Assembly (NCBI GenBank): GCA_934432725.1
Contig: CAKRZE010000003.1
Location: forward strand, 1-64,000
From: an uncultured Eubacteriales bacterium
Lineage (GTDB): Bacteria; Bacillota; Clostridia; Oscillospirales; CAG-272
Length of the DNA: 64,000 nucleotides
Direction of reading: 5' to 3'
Shown: positions 43,990 through 52,595 of the stretch, piece after piece
Position numbering within the stretch: position 1 is the first letter of the stretch
Layout of the letters: every line of letters begins with the position of its first letter
Notes under the pieces: generated by a model
Seen by the model: the letters and a program-made list of their open reading frames with translations, nothing else
The model's database searches: none
Told to the model about the DNA's origin: nothing
Program-made: the position numbers and the translations under genes

Positions 43990-46989
43990 TTATTCCAGAC
44001 CGTACCCGGTGTAGGTAAGGGTGCGGGTTGCGCCGTAAACTGCGGTGCCGTCTGCCGTGACCCAGTAAGGGGTGACGGTGACCGTATCGCCCGCTGTCAT
44101 ATTCCGCAGGGAATATTCGCAGCGGATAACCTGTGCATTTTTGGAGGTGCTCCGTCCGAACAGAAGGCGCGTGAGCCCGTATCCGTAGGCTTCCAGAGCA
44201 GCCTCATGCTTTTCACCGTTGACAATGAAGCCGACCTCGGTGTAATTCCCCGGCTCTGCAACGGAGAGCAGAGAAACGCTCTGCGGACGGAAGAAGCCGT
44301 GCGTCAGATATTTTACGGTCAGGCAGGAGCTTTTGACATAGCGTGCATACAGTGCGATATCTTCCTGAACGTTTTTCAGGCTTGCCGGAACGGTGCATTC
44401 TCTGTCGGCATACCATCCGGCAAAGAGCATGCCCTCCGCTCCTGCATAGACGAGACTTCCGGAGATATCACCCGGTTTTACGGTGAAAGAGCGGACGCTG
44501 CCGCCGTCATAGACGGTGACGGTAATCGTGTCAGCCGGTTTGACCGGATCCACGGGGTCAATCGGGTCTACGGGGTCAATCGGGTTCACAGGGTCAACGG
44601 GACCGACCGGATCAACAGGATCCACGGGATCAACAGGATTCACGGGATCGACCGGATTGACAGGCTCAACCGGCGCAAGATCAACCGGAGCGGCGCTGAA
44701 ATCAAGCGCAAAGCACTCGATTGCCGTCAGCGTGTCAGCAGTCTGAGCCGTATAAACGGGAGCGGCAGCGGACTCGGAGGTTGCGCTTTCCTTTCCGGCG
44801 TATTCATACCATGCGGTCGTTCCCTCGCCGCGATAGGACAGCGTTCTGCTTCCGCCTGTCACCTTGATGCCGTCAAGCGTAATCCAGTAGGGGGAGAAAA
44901 CCACTCCCTCGGTTTTGAAGGCTTCAAAGCTCGGAACCTGCATGCATACGATATAACCGTCATCGCGTTCCACATCCGCGTTTGCGGATGCTTTCAGATA
45001 TCCGTTCTTGACGTACATGCGGTCATAGAGCTGACCGTCCTTAAGCGCGTCAACAACGCCGCTTGCGATGTTTTCGCCGTCCTTCTGTGCGAGATAATCC
45101 GCACCGTTTACGGTGTAGCCGGCAGCGCTGTATTCCAGGCGGTCGATTGCCGCAAGGAAGAACAGGTTGGTGACGCGTCTGGTTCCGATGGCATCACCGG
45201 TATGCTGCCATACGCTGTAGTTGGCAGGGGTCAGATAGATATCGCTGACCTCCCAGATATAGTATACACCGCCGTTTTCAGGCGTAAAGTCCGTTGCGTT
45301 TTCTCCTGCTGCGAAGCGGCAGACATCGGCTCTTTCACAGGCTGCGGTCGTGAAGGCACCGCCGTATAAGTAGCCCTCCGGGACAGCCGCAGTCAGAGAA
45401 GCCTTGCCGCTGATCCGGATGTGCTCCTCCTTTGCCACCGTTCCGCCCTGTACGTGTCTGATCGTATAGTAGGGGAATTCAGCGGTCGGAACCGGGAAGG
45501 GTGCGATCTCTTCTCCGGCGTCGATGATGCCGGAGCCGGAATCGTTTGTGGGAACGGTTCCGATACCGGTGCCGTTATCCTCAATCGGAATGACGATCAC
45601 AAGCTTTTTGCCGCCCGGTTTGCCGCTGTGGGATCCGACCCAGTTTGCGGAATAGTCAAAGCCGGTGACGGTAATGGTCTTGGCGGAGGCATCAACCGTT
45701 GCACGGTAAGGGTTGTTGGTGTTGCGGTCGTGTTCCCATGCTGTGGGAGCGCCGTTTTCATCAATGGCGGTGCAGGTTTCGGTGTGAACCTCAATCAGGC
45801 TGCCGGCATTGGCGGGAAGATCAAAATATTCGGAAATGACATCCTGCAAAACGGCTGTTTCGGTCAGAATATGTGTGGCTCCGCCGACCTCCTGGCTGAT
45901 TGTGCGGAAGATCTCGGAAAGCTCGCTGCTTGTTGCAGCCGTCTGATAATATTTGCTGTCTGCCTTTGTCCCGCTGCGGTTCAAAGAGGTGGCATCGGGG
46001 TAGTTGGAGGAGACATCATTCATGTACTTGCCGGTGCTGCTTGTATCTGACGGACGCTCGGCAAAGCAGCCGACCGTATATACGGTTACGCCGGACTGTT
46101 TCATGTCGTGGCTGGTGCTGATGGTCGCATTTGCAACCCGGGCTTCAAATCCGTTGCGGGAGGTCGGGTCTCCGTCCGTGAACAGAATCGCGATTTTTTT
46201 GCGCCCCTGCTCATTTCCGCTCAGGATGTTCTGCGCATTGCGCATGCCGAGGTCGGAGCGGGTTGCACCGCCTGCACGAAGACCGTCAATGGCGCGCTTC
46301 AGCGCATCCGCCTCCGTCACATTGGTCAGACCCATGACAACTCTGCTATCGCTGGCATAGGAAATGATCGAAATGCGGTTGGGATTTTCCGGATCGGAAG
46401 ATGCCGCCGCCGAATCGACAAAGCGTTTTGCAGCCAGCTTCAGCGCGTCAATTTTGCTGATGTAGATATTTCCGCTGCCGAACTGGGACTGGTCAACGGT
46501 CTTCCATTCGCCGCCGAGACCGTAATACTCCCATTTATCGTTCAGATAGCGCATTTTTGTGATGATTCTGCTTCCGCCGACCAGAGAGTTCAGGCTGTTC
46601 AGCCAGTAGACGCCCTCCGCCGCACCGTATTCGGTGTCAAGCGCTTCCGTGTTTCCGCGGTTGGCAACCGGAATGAAGGTATCGTTCCAGTACTTTCCTC
46701 CGATGATATAGTCTTCCGGTGCTTCGTACATAGAACCGGAGACATCCAGGACCAGGGCAATATCGGTCGGCTGTGCAACGATCTGCGTCTGGCTTTTTCC
46801 TGTGACATAAGCCTCAAGCGTCAGCTTTCCGTTCTCATAAACCTTGTTCAGATGCAGTCCGTTTACGCCGTTTGCCGGTGTCTTCTGCGGGCGATCCCCG
46901 GGACCTTCCGAGGATACCGAGAAGCACGACACGGACAGAAGCATCAGAACGGCAAGCAGCAGAGACAATGCACGTCTGAATTTTTTCAT
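43990..46989 (-). CDS. Secreted von Willebrand factor A domain protein with DPV repeats
   Basis: The 999-residue product has a signal peptide (MKKFRRALSLLLAVLMLLSV). A VWA domain follows, with the MIDAS motif DVSGS in IALVLDVSGSMYE (about residue 75), FTDGDPTSR, and TRSDLGMRNAQNIL. Next come beta-rich domains. A low-complexity segment of repeated (D/N)PV units lies around residues 775-820. The C-terminus has a Listeria-Bacteroides repeat-like part (GMLFAGWYADRECTVP). No LPxTG or anchor is visible, so it may be released or held by the repeats. Adhesion is a likely role. GGAGGAGG precedes the start at 46989. Confidence 0.85.
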   Translation of the reverse strand: MKKFRRALSLLLAVLMLLSVSCFSVSSEGPGDRPQKTPANGVNGLHLNKVYENGKLTLEAYVTGKSQTQIVAQPTDIALVLDVSGSMYEAPEDYIIGGKYWNDTFIPVANRGNTEALDTEYGAAEGVYWLNSLNSLVGGSRIITKMRYLNDKWEYYGLGGEWKTVDQSQFGSGNIYISKIDALKLAAKRFVDSAAASSDPENPNRISIISYASDSRVVMGLTNVTEADALKRAIDGLRAGGATRSDLGMRNAQNILSGNEQGRKKIAILFTDGDPTSRNGFEARVANATISTSHDMKQSGVTVYTVGCFAERPSDTSSTGKYMNDVSSNYPDATSLNRSGTKADSKYYQTAATSSELSEIFRTISQEVGGATHILTETAVLQDVISEYFDLPANAGSLIEVHTETCTAIDENGAPTAWEHDRNTNNPYRATVDASAKTITVTGFDYSANWVGSHSGKPGGKKLVIVIPIEDNGTGIGTVPTNDSGSGIIDAGEEIAPFPVPTAEFPYYTIRHVQGGTVAKEEHIRISGKASLTAAVPEGYLYGGAFTTAACERADVCRFAAGENATDFTPENGGVYYIWEVSDIYLTPANYSVWQHTGDAIGTRRVTNLFFLAAIDRLEYSAAGYTVNGADYLAQKDGENIASGVVDALKDGQLYDRMYVKNGYLKASANADVERDDGYIVCMQVPSFEAFKTEGVVFSPYWITLDGIKVTGGSRTLSYRGEGTTAWYEYAGKESATSESAAAPVYTAQTADTLTAIECFALDFSAAPVDLAPVEPVNPVDPVNPVDPVDPVDPVGPVDPVNPIDPVDPIDPVDPVKPADTITVTVYDGGSVRSFTVKPGDISGSLVYAGAEGMLFAGWYADRECTVPASLKNVQEDIALYARYVKSSCLTVKYLTHGFFRPQSVSLLSVAEPGNYTEVGFIVNGEKHEAALEAYGYGLTRLLFGRSTSKNAQVIRCEYSLRNMTAGDTVTVTPYWVTADGTAVYGATRTLTYTGYGLE
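44530..44678 (-). repeat. Short tandem repeats encoding Asp-Pro-Val units
   Basis: Imperfect 9-bp units of the type GG(A/G)TC(A/T)ACCGG on the plus strand encode PVDPVNPVDPV-like residues on the minus strand. They form a rigid linker in the von Willebrand protein. Copy number is likely to vary by slippage. Confidence 0.85.
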
Positions 46990-48067
46990 GTGGTATGTTC
47001 CTCCTCCGAAAAAAAGAATACGTTGCGGCAGGAACGCAGCCGAAACCGGAAAATGCCGCCTTTCCGCAAAAAAAGCCCCCTTGATCCGTTCCTGAGGGTT
47101 TGGAAAACGGAGAAGCTGTCTTTGGAAGAGGAAACGGCGCTTGCGCTGTTTTCTCCGGTTCTGTCGGTTTTTCATTTCGGTCAAAAGAAAAACCTTTGCC
47201 GGGCGATCCCTGCCGTTTCCTATTTTACCATAAATGTCCTCGGATTGCAAGAGGTTTTGTGAAAAACAGTTGGGAAAATTTACTTTTTCGGGGGACAAAA
47301 ATGCTTTGACGGGAGGGCGAAGCGCGGTCTGTACGCCTGCCGGGGCACAGTCTCGGCTCCGGTTCTGAGGACTGCAAACGATTATGCGCCCCGCGAGGGA
47401 GGCTTCGGCGCATGCTTTGCGCGAGAGGCGGTTCCGGTTTGCTCCGGGGTGAAAGCTCTTCGCGGGCAAAACCCTGCCGGAGGTCCTTTTCGCGTGCCAA
47501 AAGCCGCAAGGGTGATGCAGGCAGAGCCATTGCTCCCGTGGAGGCTCTCTGCCGAGGTCTGCTGCCCGTTTTGTTTCTGCACGGAAAAATGCCTGTGAGC
47601 GGGAGCTTTGCAGGCTTTGGGGACCGGACCGTGTTTTTTGGGCGGTATCGGTTCAGATGCCGCGGCGGCGCAAAATCGGCGGATCAAACGCAGGTGCTTC
47701 GGAATTTTGCGCAGGCGAGGAGCGGGCGGCAAAAGGAGTGCGGCAGGCTTGTCGCAGGCTGCGGTGGCCAAAGCATGCCTCCGACCGGGCATCGGGACTG
47801 TCGGCGGCAGCTGTGTGCGGTACAGCCGCGGCATCGTTTTTTCTTCCAGACCGGGGGAGAAGCTTTGGATGAGCGAGGCTTCCGGCAGAGGCGTATCCGG
47901 CGGTCGAAATACGCTGCTCTTTCGCGAAAATCCGGCGGCTTCTGCATAAAACAAAGACGCGCCCGGAAAATGTGGGGGTCAGCGTCTTTTAAATTCTTTT
48001 TCGTTTTTGGCGCGGTCCGCTCCCGGCAAAATTTTTTCGGAATGTCGGAGGATTGCCGGAGGCGCGG
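46990..48067. other. Long gene-free stretch
   Basis: About 1.08 kb without a convincing gene. Overlapping open frames on both strands are Arg-, Cys- and Ser-rich and lack ribosome binding sites. No RNA family or clear repeat was recognised. A decayed gene is possible. Confidence 0.5.
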
Positions 48068-48844
48068 TTACGGCTTTCTGTTCTTTCTGAAAATTTCAAA
48101 GGCGATGACGGATGCTGCGGAAGCAGCCGAAAGAGCCTGCGGGAATTCTCTCCCGTAATCGATTTTCACGCGCAGATCCGCCTGCTCCAGAAGGGTGCGG
48201 GAGATGCCGCGTTTTTCTCCTCCGACGATCAGGAAGGCAGGCAGTCCGATATCGGCATCGAAGACCGAAACGGAGTCGCGCAGATCTGCGCAGACAACGG
48301 TACAGCCCGTTCCGCGGAAGAACGCAGCCGCCTCCGAGGCGCTCTCGGCGGTATAGATCGGAATCCGTTCCGATGCCCCGGCTGATGCACGGCAGACGAT
48401 TCCGGCAGCGCTCATCCAGTTGCGCGGAGATAAAACGATGCCTGCGACTCCGGCAGCGTACAGGGACCTGATCGCATAGCCGAAGTTATAGGGGTCTTCG
48501 ATTCCCTCCAGCATGACGTAAAGCGCTTTGAGAGGGCTTTTCAGCACCTCGGACAGGGCGGGAAAGGTGCGCCCGGAGGCATATGCGGCAATGCCGCCGT
48601 GTGTCGTGCCGACCGTGATCTGCGCAAGCTCCTCACAGGACACGGCTTCCAGAGAAAAGCCGTATTCCTCGGCTCTGTGGCGGAGCCATGCAAGCTCCTT
48701 TTCCTGCCGGCGTGAGGCATCGTAGAGGATGCGTGTGATCCTGCGGTCGTTTATGCCGGCGGCATACGCCTCCAGAAGCGCGCGCACGGACAGGATTCCC
48801 TCAAACAGCGTGTCCTTTTGCAGACGGCTTTCTTCCTTAATCAA
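48068..48844 (-). CDS. TrmH/SpoU-family RNA 2'-O-methyltransferase
   Basis: The 258-residue protein is a SPOUT methyltransferase of the RlmB/TrmH type. It has an N-terminal substrate-binding part (EGILSVRALLEAY) and the three family motifs: LEGIEDPYNFGYAIRSLYAAG, LIVGGEKRGIS, and the C-terminal AASAASVIAFEIF. NWMSAAGIVCRASAGA is an unusual version of the middle motif. The exact rRNA or tRNA target cannot be deduced. It overlaps the phosphatase gene upstream by 8 bp, so they form an operon. Confidence 0.88.
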   Translation of the reverse strand: MIKEESRLQKDTLFEGILSVRALLEAYAAGINDRRITRILYDASRRQEKELAWLRHRAEEYGFSLEAVSCEELAQITVGTTHGGIAAYASGRTFPALSEVLKSPLKALYVMLEGIEDPYNFGYAIRSLYAAGVAGIVLSPRNWMSAAGIVCRASAGASERIPIYTAESASEAAAFFRGTGCTVVCADLRDSVSVFDADIGLPAFLIVGGEKRGISRTLLEQADLRVKIDYGREFPQALSAASAASVIAFEIFRKNRKP

Positions 48845-49802
48845 GGCGGGCTTCCTCCTTTATCCTGCGCAGGATCATGCCGTCCCGGACACCGGCAAAG
48901 GAAATGACGGTATTGCGGATGCCTGCGGCTTCGAAAATATGGGTGTAGGCGCACAGTCCCGGAAGGACGGTGTGAATCCGGTCCGGAATGACCCGGATCA
49001 TGGTCTGAATGCGCTTTCTGCCGGGGACGGCATACTTCCTGAACAGCATCTGGAACTGATCGGCAGGCATACGGTAGTCGTTTGACAGCCGTTTGCGGCA
49101 GATCTCGCAATGAAGCTTGCCCGCTGCCCGCGCTGTGCCTCCGACCAGAAAAGCCGTATCCCCGTAGGAGCCGAGCCATGCGATTCTTTCAAGCTGCCCG
49201 TCAATGAAATCAGCCGCTTCATGAAGCTCACGGCGGGTGGGGAGCACAGAGGAAATAAAACGGTTATGAAGCGACAGACAGCCGAACGGCAGGCTGACCT
49301 TGTCCTGCGGCTGCCCGCCGGAAAAACCGACGATTTCGGTGCTTCCTCCGCCCATATCAATGACATAACCGGTTTCACAGGGCGTCCCGGTGCTTGCCAT
49401 GACGGCTTCAAAGCTGAGCGCCGCCTCCTCCTCGCCGGACAGAATGCGGATGCCGCAGCCGCTTTGCCGCTCCACTGCGGAGAGCACAGCCGGACCGTTT
49501 GAAATAAAGCGCAGACTTGCCGTGGCAACGCAGATAATCTCGCTGCACAAAAGATCGCGGGCGAGCGAGGCATAGGCGGAAACGGTTTCGCACAGACGCG
49601 CGATGCCCTCGTCCGAAAGGATTCCGTTTGTGATATAATTGATCAGTCCGACAGTCTGCGACTGTGACAAAAGGGTGGCTGCGGAAAACGGAGGCTTTGC
49701 GGGGGAGGGCGCCTCATAGATGTTCAGCTTTACCGTGTTGGAGCCGATATCAAGAATGGCACAGCGGAAGCGCCGCCCGCTCTTTTCAGAATTTCGGCAC
49801 AT
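48837..49802 (-). CDS. Ppx/GppA-family phosphatase
   Basis: The 321-residue protein belongs to the exopolyphosphatase/guanosine pentaphosphatase family. Its ASKHA-type motifs are AILDIGSNTVKLNIYE (about residue 15) and YVIDMGGGSTEIVGF, with GGTARAAGKL further on. It is the short, catalytic-core form, lacking the C-terminal HD part of E. coli Ppx. It may degrade polyphosphate or (p)ppGpp. It overlaps DUF1961 upstream by 17 bp and the methyltransferase downstream. Confidence 0.88.
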   Translation of the reverse strand: MCRNSEKSGRRFRCAILDIGSNTVKLNIYEAPSPAKPPFSAATLLSQSQTVGLINYITNGILSDEGIARLCETVSAYASLARDLLCSEIICVATASLRFISNGPAVLSAVERQSGCGIRILSGEEEAALSFEAVMASTGTPCETGYVIDMGGGSTEIVGFSGGQPQDKVSLPFGCLSLHNRFISSVLPTRRELHEAADFIDGQLERIAWLGSYGDTAFLVGGTARAAGKLHCEICRKRLSNDYRMPADQFQMLFRKYAVPGRKRIQTMIRVIPDRIHTVLPGLCAYTHIFEAAGIRNTVISFAGVRDGMILRRIKEEARLD

Positions 49803-50409
49803 AGGTCATGGGGGTATAGGTGAGCTTGGGACGGTATACCTTGAAATCGCGGAATTCAATGTGGCTGCAATAGGTGCCAAGCCCTACCCGGCAGCAGTCC
49901 GGCGCCGTGATCGGATCGGGGTCCGCCAGCGTCAGAATCATTTCACCGTCAACGGCGAGGAACAGAATGCTTCCGACAATGCCGGTCTGGATATGATACT
50001 CCACATCAGACTTGGCTTCAAAGTGCTGACAGAGCGCCTTGAGGTGGCAGCCCGGATATTTTTCGATGCCCGTGCGGTTGATGTACCAGCCGTTCAGCCC
50101 GGCAATATATCCGGTATCCGCATCGTTTTTTTCATAGTCCCATCCCTTGGCGCGGAAGGAGAAGTTCAGGTCATTGTTGCAGGGGGAGATGATTTTTCCG
50201 TAAAAGTCCAGCATGATATCTCCGGGAAACTGACGGTGAGAATAAATCAGTCCGCCGGCGTTTTCCCGATAGATTCCGTGGCAGATGCCGTCTCCGGCAT
50301 GCCAGTCTCCGCCGGAAATCTCCCAGTTTTTCGACAGATCGGGGTCGCTGAAGGTATCGTGAAACAAAAGCTCGCCCGGTTCAACGCGATCAAATTCAAC
50401 AAACAGCAT
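49786..50409 (-). CDS. DUF1961-family protein
   Basis: The 207-residue protein resembles DUF1961, a concanavalin-like beta-sandwich family found near carbohydrate-active enzymes. Segments include LFHDTFSDPDLSKNWEISGGDW, DIMLDFYGKI and DPITAPDCCRVGLGTY. No signal peptide is present, so it is probably intracellular. No catalytic residues are known to me. GAAAGG is upstream, and a consensus promoter lies about 120 bp before it. It is the first gene of a three-gene operon with the phosphatase and the methyltransferase. Confidence 0.75.
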   Translation of the reverse strand: MLFVEFDRVEPGELLFHDTFSDPDLSKNWEISGGDWHAGDGICHGIYRENAGGLIYSHRQFPGDIMLDFYGKIISPCNNDLNFSFRAKGWDYEKNDADTGYIAGLNGWYINRTGIEKYPGCHLKALCQHFEAKSDVEYHIQTGIVGSILFLAVDGEMILTLADPDPITAPDCCRVGLGTYCSHIEFRDFKVYRPKLTYTPMTYVPKF

Positions 50410-50524
50410 AACAGTCAGCCTTTCTTATTTGGTCTTATTTATTTTTGGGTTTGCCGCCCGGTGCGGCGGCAGCCGGAGACCTCGGTGCGGTGAGATCCCC
50501 TTTCCGTGATGAGATAATACGGAC

Positions 50525-50553
50525 AGTATAGCATAATCCCGCGCCATTGTCAA
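50525..50553 (-). promoter_or_regulatory. Promoter of the DUF1961 operon
   Basis: The minus strand has TTGACA (50548-50553), 17 nt, TATACT (50525-50530). Its -35 box directly abuts the -35 box of the opposite promoter. Confidence 0.88.
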
Positions 50554-50582
50554 TTGACAGAGCGGGAAAAGTGTGGTATACT
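50554..50582 (+). promoter_or_regulatory. Promoter of the folT transcript
   Basis: TTGACA (50554-50559), 17 nt, TATACT (50577-50582). With its mirror promoter it forms the palindrome TGTCAATTGACA. Transcription would start inside the first 107-bp repeat, leaving a leader of about 640 nt before folT. Confidence 0.88.
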
Positions 50583-50880
50583 AAATGCGGATACCGTTTT
50601 CCGGATCGATGCAGCTGGTCTGCCGCATTTTGCAAATTTGCCGGCTTTGCCGTCAAATTCATGAGGCTTGGCTTGGATTGGTGTATCATAAATGCGGATA
50701 CCGTTTTCCGGATCGATGCAGCTGGTCTGCCGCATTTTGCAAATTTGCCGGCTTTGCTGTCAAATTCATGAGGCTTGGCTTGGATTGGTGTATCATAAAT
50801 GCGGATACCGTTTTCCGGATCGATGCAGCTGGTCTGCCGCATTCTGCAAATTTGCCGGCTTTGCCGTCAAATTCATGAAG
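50582..50880 (+). repeat. Tandem 107-bp repeats (repeat A), about 2.8 copies
   Basis: Units begin at 50582, 50689 and 50796 with TAAATGCGGATACCG and are almost identical; the third stops matching after about 84 bp, where it runs into a tail shared with the 24.8-kb copy. Each has internal pairing between CCGCATTTTGCAAATTTGCC and GGCTTTGCCG-type segments. The first unit starts exactly at the -10 box of the folT promoter. Confidence 0.95.
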
Positions 50881-50903
50881 TTTTGCTTAAATTTATTGGA
50901 TCA

Positions 50904-50990
50904 TGCGCACAGAAAATCCTCGGCCGAGGATTTTCCGGGGCTTGGCAGCCCCGGCGCGGCGCTTTACACACTTTGTGCCGTGCAGTGCAG
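50904..50990 (+). repeat. Structured repeat B, copy 3
   Basis: It starts GCGCACAGAAAATCCTCGG and contains the AAAATCCTC/GAGGATTTT, GGGGCT/AGCCCC and GGCGCGGCGC segments seen in the two copies at 24.7-25.1 kb, in opposite orientation. It lies inside the folT leader. Confidence 0.75.
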
Positions 50991-51048
50991 GATAACCTTG
51001 GCGGAATACTGTTTCACCGGAATTTCCGGAATTTTATGTTAAAACAAG

Positions 51049-51141
51049 ACAGAGTAGGACCTTCGGCGTTAAGTGCCGTGCGGACGGGGAGTTGCCGCGC
51101 GGACGAAGAGGCATCGCGGTTGAAGGTCCGCATCCCGCTGT
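51049..51141 (+). promoter_or_regulatory. Tetrahydrofolate (THF) riboswitch
   Basis: The aptamer matches the folT-associated THF riboswitch. ACAG/CTGT forms the basal helix, then the conserved AGTA, a GGACCTTC/GAAGGTCC helix, the internal GCGTTAAGTG, GGACGAAG, ATCGCGGTTGAA and the conserved 3' GCATCCCGCT. It precedes a folate transporter gene, which is the expected partner. An expression platform follows at 51188-51222. Confidence 0.92.
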
Positions 51142-51187
51142 TACATATCGGAACGGATGGCAGCGGGCTGCCCGCTTTCATCCGGCG

Positions 51188-51222
51188 CCTCCTTTATGTA
51201 GCGACGAATGCACAAAAGGAGG
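51188..51222 (+). promoter_or_regulatory. Anti-Shine-Dalgarno and Shine-Dalgarno pair of folT
   Basis: CCTCCTTT (51188-51195) is the exact complement of AAAGGAGG (51215-51222), the folT ribosome binding site. Upstream, CCCGCTG of the aptamer 3' end can also pair with CAGCGGG at 51161-51167. This suggests translational control: ligand binding frees the anti-SD to mask the site. Confidence 0.8.
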
Positions 51223-51230
51223 TTTTTTCT

Positions 51231-52484
51231 ATGGCTGAATCCCAAAGAATCGGAACGGCGCGGCATGCGCTGCTCCTCCGTCTTACGCTGACCGGCGTGT
51301 TTACCGCGCTTGCGGTGGTTGCAAAGCTGTACCTTTCCGTCTCCATTCCGTTTTTGGGGGCAGGCGGAATGCGGATCGGCCTGACCGGCGTCATAACCGC
51401 GTTTCCGGCGATTCTGTTCGGACCGTTTTACGGGGGCGCGGCAAGCATGATCTGCGATCTTGCGGGTCATCTGATCAAGCCTGAGGGCGCGTATATTCCG
51501 TGGCTGACGCTGACTGCGTTTGCGGGGGGCTTTTTGAAGGGCGTTTTGTGGCGCCTTCTGGGGAGCCGCCGTATGGATCGGAAAAAGCTTCTCGGCGGGG
51601 TGTCTGCGGTATGCGCGCTGTTTCTCACGCTCGGTGCGGCAGTGCATATCAGCCTTGCCTCCGATGGGGTGACAAGGGGCTTTCTGGCTGTACAGAAGGA
51701 GCTTCCTGCAAGAGGCGTTCTGGAAAAGACGGAGCTTTCGCCGCTGAGCCGCTTTGTGACGGGGCTTGCGCAGTATAACCGGGATCAGGTGACGCTTTGC
51801 AAAATGCCGGACGGCGAGACGGTCGAGGTTCCGGAAAAGGTTCTTTTGGACGGCGTTTCCTGTAATGTGACAAAGATCGGAAAGCAGGCGTTTTCGGCTT
51901 GCGAAAGGATGACGCAGTGCATCATTCCGGCTTCGGTCAAGTCGATTGACGAGGAGGCGTTCGGAGAGCGGCGGGATGTTCTGATCTGCGGAAAAGAGGA
52001 CTCTGCCGCACAGAAATTTGCGGATCAATACGGCTTTGCCTTCCGCGCGGCAGACACATTTTCCGGTGCGGTGCCGGAATTTTCGGACGGAGCAACGGAA
52101 AAGGACGGCGTATCCGTAAAAAGCTCGGATACGTACCGGAAGTATCTTGCGGGCTATATCAATTTTGCAACGGTCGGACTGGAGCTAGTCGGGCTGCTCG
52201 GGCTTTTGGCGGTGGCGGTTTCTCTGGTGGCGGGAAAGCGCAAAACTGCGGGAGACTGCTTTGCGGAAATTGCGCTTACCGTGTCTGCCGCAGGTGTGGC
52301 GGTGACAACGGTCAATACGTGGATTCTGATGCGGTATCTGACGGCATGGCACGGAAGACCTTTTCTGATCCTCTGGGTTCCGCGCGTGCTGGAGGAGCTG
52401 GTCGTCTGTACGGTTCAGGCATATCTGATCGCAATTCTGTATGATATCTGCCGCAACAGAAAGCTGCTTCAGAAAATACCGTAA
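51231..52484 (+). CDS. folT: Folate-family ECF transporter S component with leucine-rich-repeat insertion
   Basis: FolT is the substrate-binding membrane part of an energy-coupling-factor folate transporter. The N-terminal part (residues 10-120) has the S-component pattern: TALAVVAKLYLSVSIPF, GMRIGLTGVITAFPAILFGPFYGG and GGFLKGVLWRLL. The final segments (about residues 305-417) provide the last helices. Between them is a hydrophilic stretch of roughly 180 residues containing a BspA-like leucine-rich-repeat motif (KIGKQAFSACERMTQCIIPASVKSIDEEAFG). Normal FolT proteins are about half this size. The start at 51231 has AAAGGAGG 8 nt upstream. The ECF ATPases are not in the window. Confidence 0.87.
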   Translation: MAESQRIGTARHALLLRLTLTGVFTALAVVAKLYLSVSIPFLGAGGMRIGLTGVITAFPAILFGPFYGGAASMICDLAGHLIKPEGAYIPWLTLTAFAGGFLKGVLWRLLGSRRMDRKKLLGGVSAVCALFLTLGAAVHISLASDGVTRGFLAVQKELPARGVLEKTELSPLSRFVTGLAQYNRDQVTLCKMPDGETVEVPEKVLLDGVSCNVTKIGKQAFSACERMTQCIIPASVKSIDEEAFGERRDVLICGKEDSAAQKFADQYGFAFRAADTFSGAVPEFSDGATEKDGVSVKSSDTYRKYLAGYINFATVGLELVGLLGLLAVAVSLVAGKRKTAGDCFAEIALTVSAAGVAVTTVNTWILMRYLTAWHGRPFLILWVPRVLEELVVCTVQAYLIAILYDICRNRKLLQKIP

Positions 52485-52557
52485 TGCCGGTCTGTGTGAA
52501 CTTATGCCGGCGCTGCCCGCGCGGCTGCTCTTGATTTTTAAAACGGAATAACGGACG

Positions 52558-52595
52558 AAGCCTCTGCATGATGCCGGTCATGCGGAGGCTTTTTG
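52558..52595 (+). terminator. Terminator of folT
   Basis: AAGCCTCTGCATGA pairs with TCATGCGGAGGCTT around a 6-nt loop (one mismatch) and is followed by TTTT. Confidence 0.88.

Noticed and set aside
44516..44746. Collagen-like Gly-X-Thr repeat frame on the plus strand
   Set aside because: It is the antisense reading of the Asp-Pro-Val repeats in the von Willebrand protein; no ribosome binding site or gene context.
47412..48158. A 248-codon frame on the plus strand
   Set aside because: Low-complexity Arg/Gly/Cys-rich protein, no ribosome binding site, partly antisense to the methyltransferase gene.
50582..50880. Tandem 107-bp array considered as a CRISPR
   Set aside because: Units are contiguous and nearly identical without variable spacers; no cas genes. 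The same holds for the 104-bp array at 34541.
50582..51230. In-frame extension of folT through the tandem repeats
   Set aside because: The ribosome binding site, riboswitch and FolT family start all place the start at 51231; the upstream frame is repeat DNA.
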